5,690 bases of DNA from DASSKA01 sp035765755 (GTDB lineage: Bacteria; Actinomycetota; Actinomycetes; Propionibacteriales; Nocardioidaceae), in contig DASTWW010000056.1 of assembly GCA_035765755.1 (NCBI GenBank), positions 1-5,690 on the forward strand, written 5' to 3'. This document shows, one piece after another, positions 5,547 through 5,690 of the stretch. Made by a program: the position numbers and the translations under genes. Position 1 is the stretch's first letter. The number at the start of each line of letters is the position of its first letter. The notes under the pieces were generated by a model. It had not been told where the DNA came from and ran no database searches. It saw only the letters and a list, made by a program, of their open reading frames with translations.

Positions 5547-5559
5547 GCCCGAAGCGGGC
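5547..5559 (-). terminator. Short GC hairpin after the upstream gene
   Basis: GCCCG-CTT-CGGGC forms a 5-bp stem 7 bp after the stop codon at 5567. There is no U tract. It may be a weak terminator or processing site between the carboxypeptidase gene and the DUF2342 gene, or part of the tandem leader structure described for the adjacent hairpin. Confidence 0.25.
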
Positions 5560-5566
5560 GGCCGGT

Positions 5567-5690
5567 CTACGGCGCGCTGGAGGCGGCAGCCGGCTGCGAA
5601 ACCCCGGGCGCGGACGCCGGGGCAGACGAGGCCACGCCCGACGGAGAGGCCGACGGCGACGCGGCAGCCTCGGGCGCGGCGCAGGTGCAG
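5567..5690 (-). CDS. dacB: C-terminal end of a probable D-alanyl-D-alanine carboxypeptidase (PBP4/DacB type), runs off the right edge
   Basis: Only the last 40 codons and the stop TAG are in the window. They read Cys-Thr-Cys followed by a 37-residue Ala/Pro/Ser tail ending PAAASSAP. No catalytic motif is visible, so the name rests on two points. In mycobacteria and Streptomyces the gene upstream of the DUF2342 metalloprotease on the same strand is the penicillin-binding carboxypeptidase (Rv3627c type). As I recall, these proteins also tend to end near a Cys-x-Cys pair. The disordered tail fits an exported protein. DacB-type enzymes trim or cleave peptidoglycan stem peptides outside the membrane. 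A different exported protein is possible. Confidence 0.55.
   Translation of the reverse strand, partial: CTCAAPEAAASPSASPSGVASSAPASAPGVSQPAAASSAP

Overview
The window is about 70% GC with strongly G/C-ending codons and carries the gene order dacB–DUF2342 metalloprotease–tilS–hpt–ftsH. This marks it as a chromosomal core segment of a high-GC actinobacterium. The FtsH N-terminus and the style of the extra gene suggest the Nocardioidaceae/Propionibacteriales, but that placement is from memory and is not proven here.

Five genes lie on the minus strand, so transcription runs right to left. They are the last 40 codons of a probable D-Ala-D-Ala carboxypeptidase (5567–5690), a DUF2342/Zincin_2 metalloprotease (4368–5528), the tRNA-Ile lysidine synthetase TilS (3263–4363), hypoxanthine phosphoribosyltransferase Hpt (1233–1784), and the N-terminal 335 residues of the membrane protease FtsH (1–1007). 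The DUF2342 and tilS genes are separated by 4 bases and are surely co-transcribed. The 225-bp hpt–ftsH gap holds a perfect 14-bp palindrome. The ftsH leader holds a hairpin that would bring a distant AGGAGG to normal ribosome-binding distance.

The odd part is 1868–3188. A single plus-strand gene (about 2032–3123) sits between hpt and tilS, which are normally neighbours. It encodes a protein with an N-terminal helix-turn-helix-like segment and a C-terminal DUF559/Vsr-like, PD-(D/E)XK-type nuclease fold. Each side of it has a copy of the same 53-bp palindromic element, 85% identical and in the same orientation. The right copy starts 4 bp after the gene's stop codon, and its perfect inverted repeat has 18-bp arms. 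The gene's third-position GC is lower than that of its neighbours. The simplest reading is a small inserted cassette, a nuclease-like gene bounded by paired palindromes, resembling REP/RAYT or MITE-type arrangements but with an unrelated protein. An alternative is that the palindromes are operators or terminators for this gene. This is the best candidate here for an undescribed system.

The resident genes are housekeeping: tRNA decoding of AUA, purine salvage, membrane protein quality control and cell-wall maturation. No tRNA, rRNA, CRISPR array or recognised insertion sequence is present.
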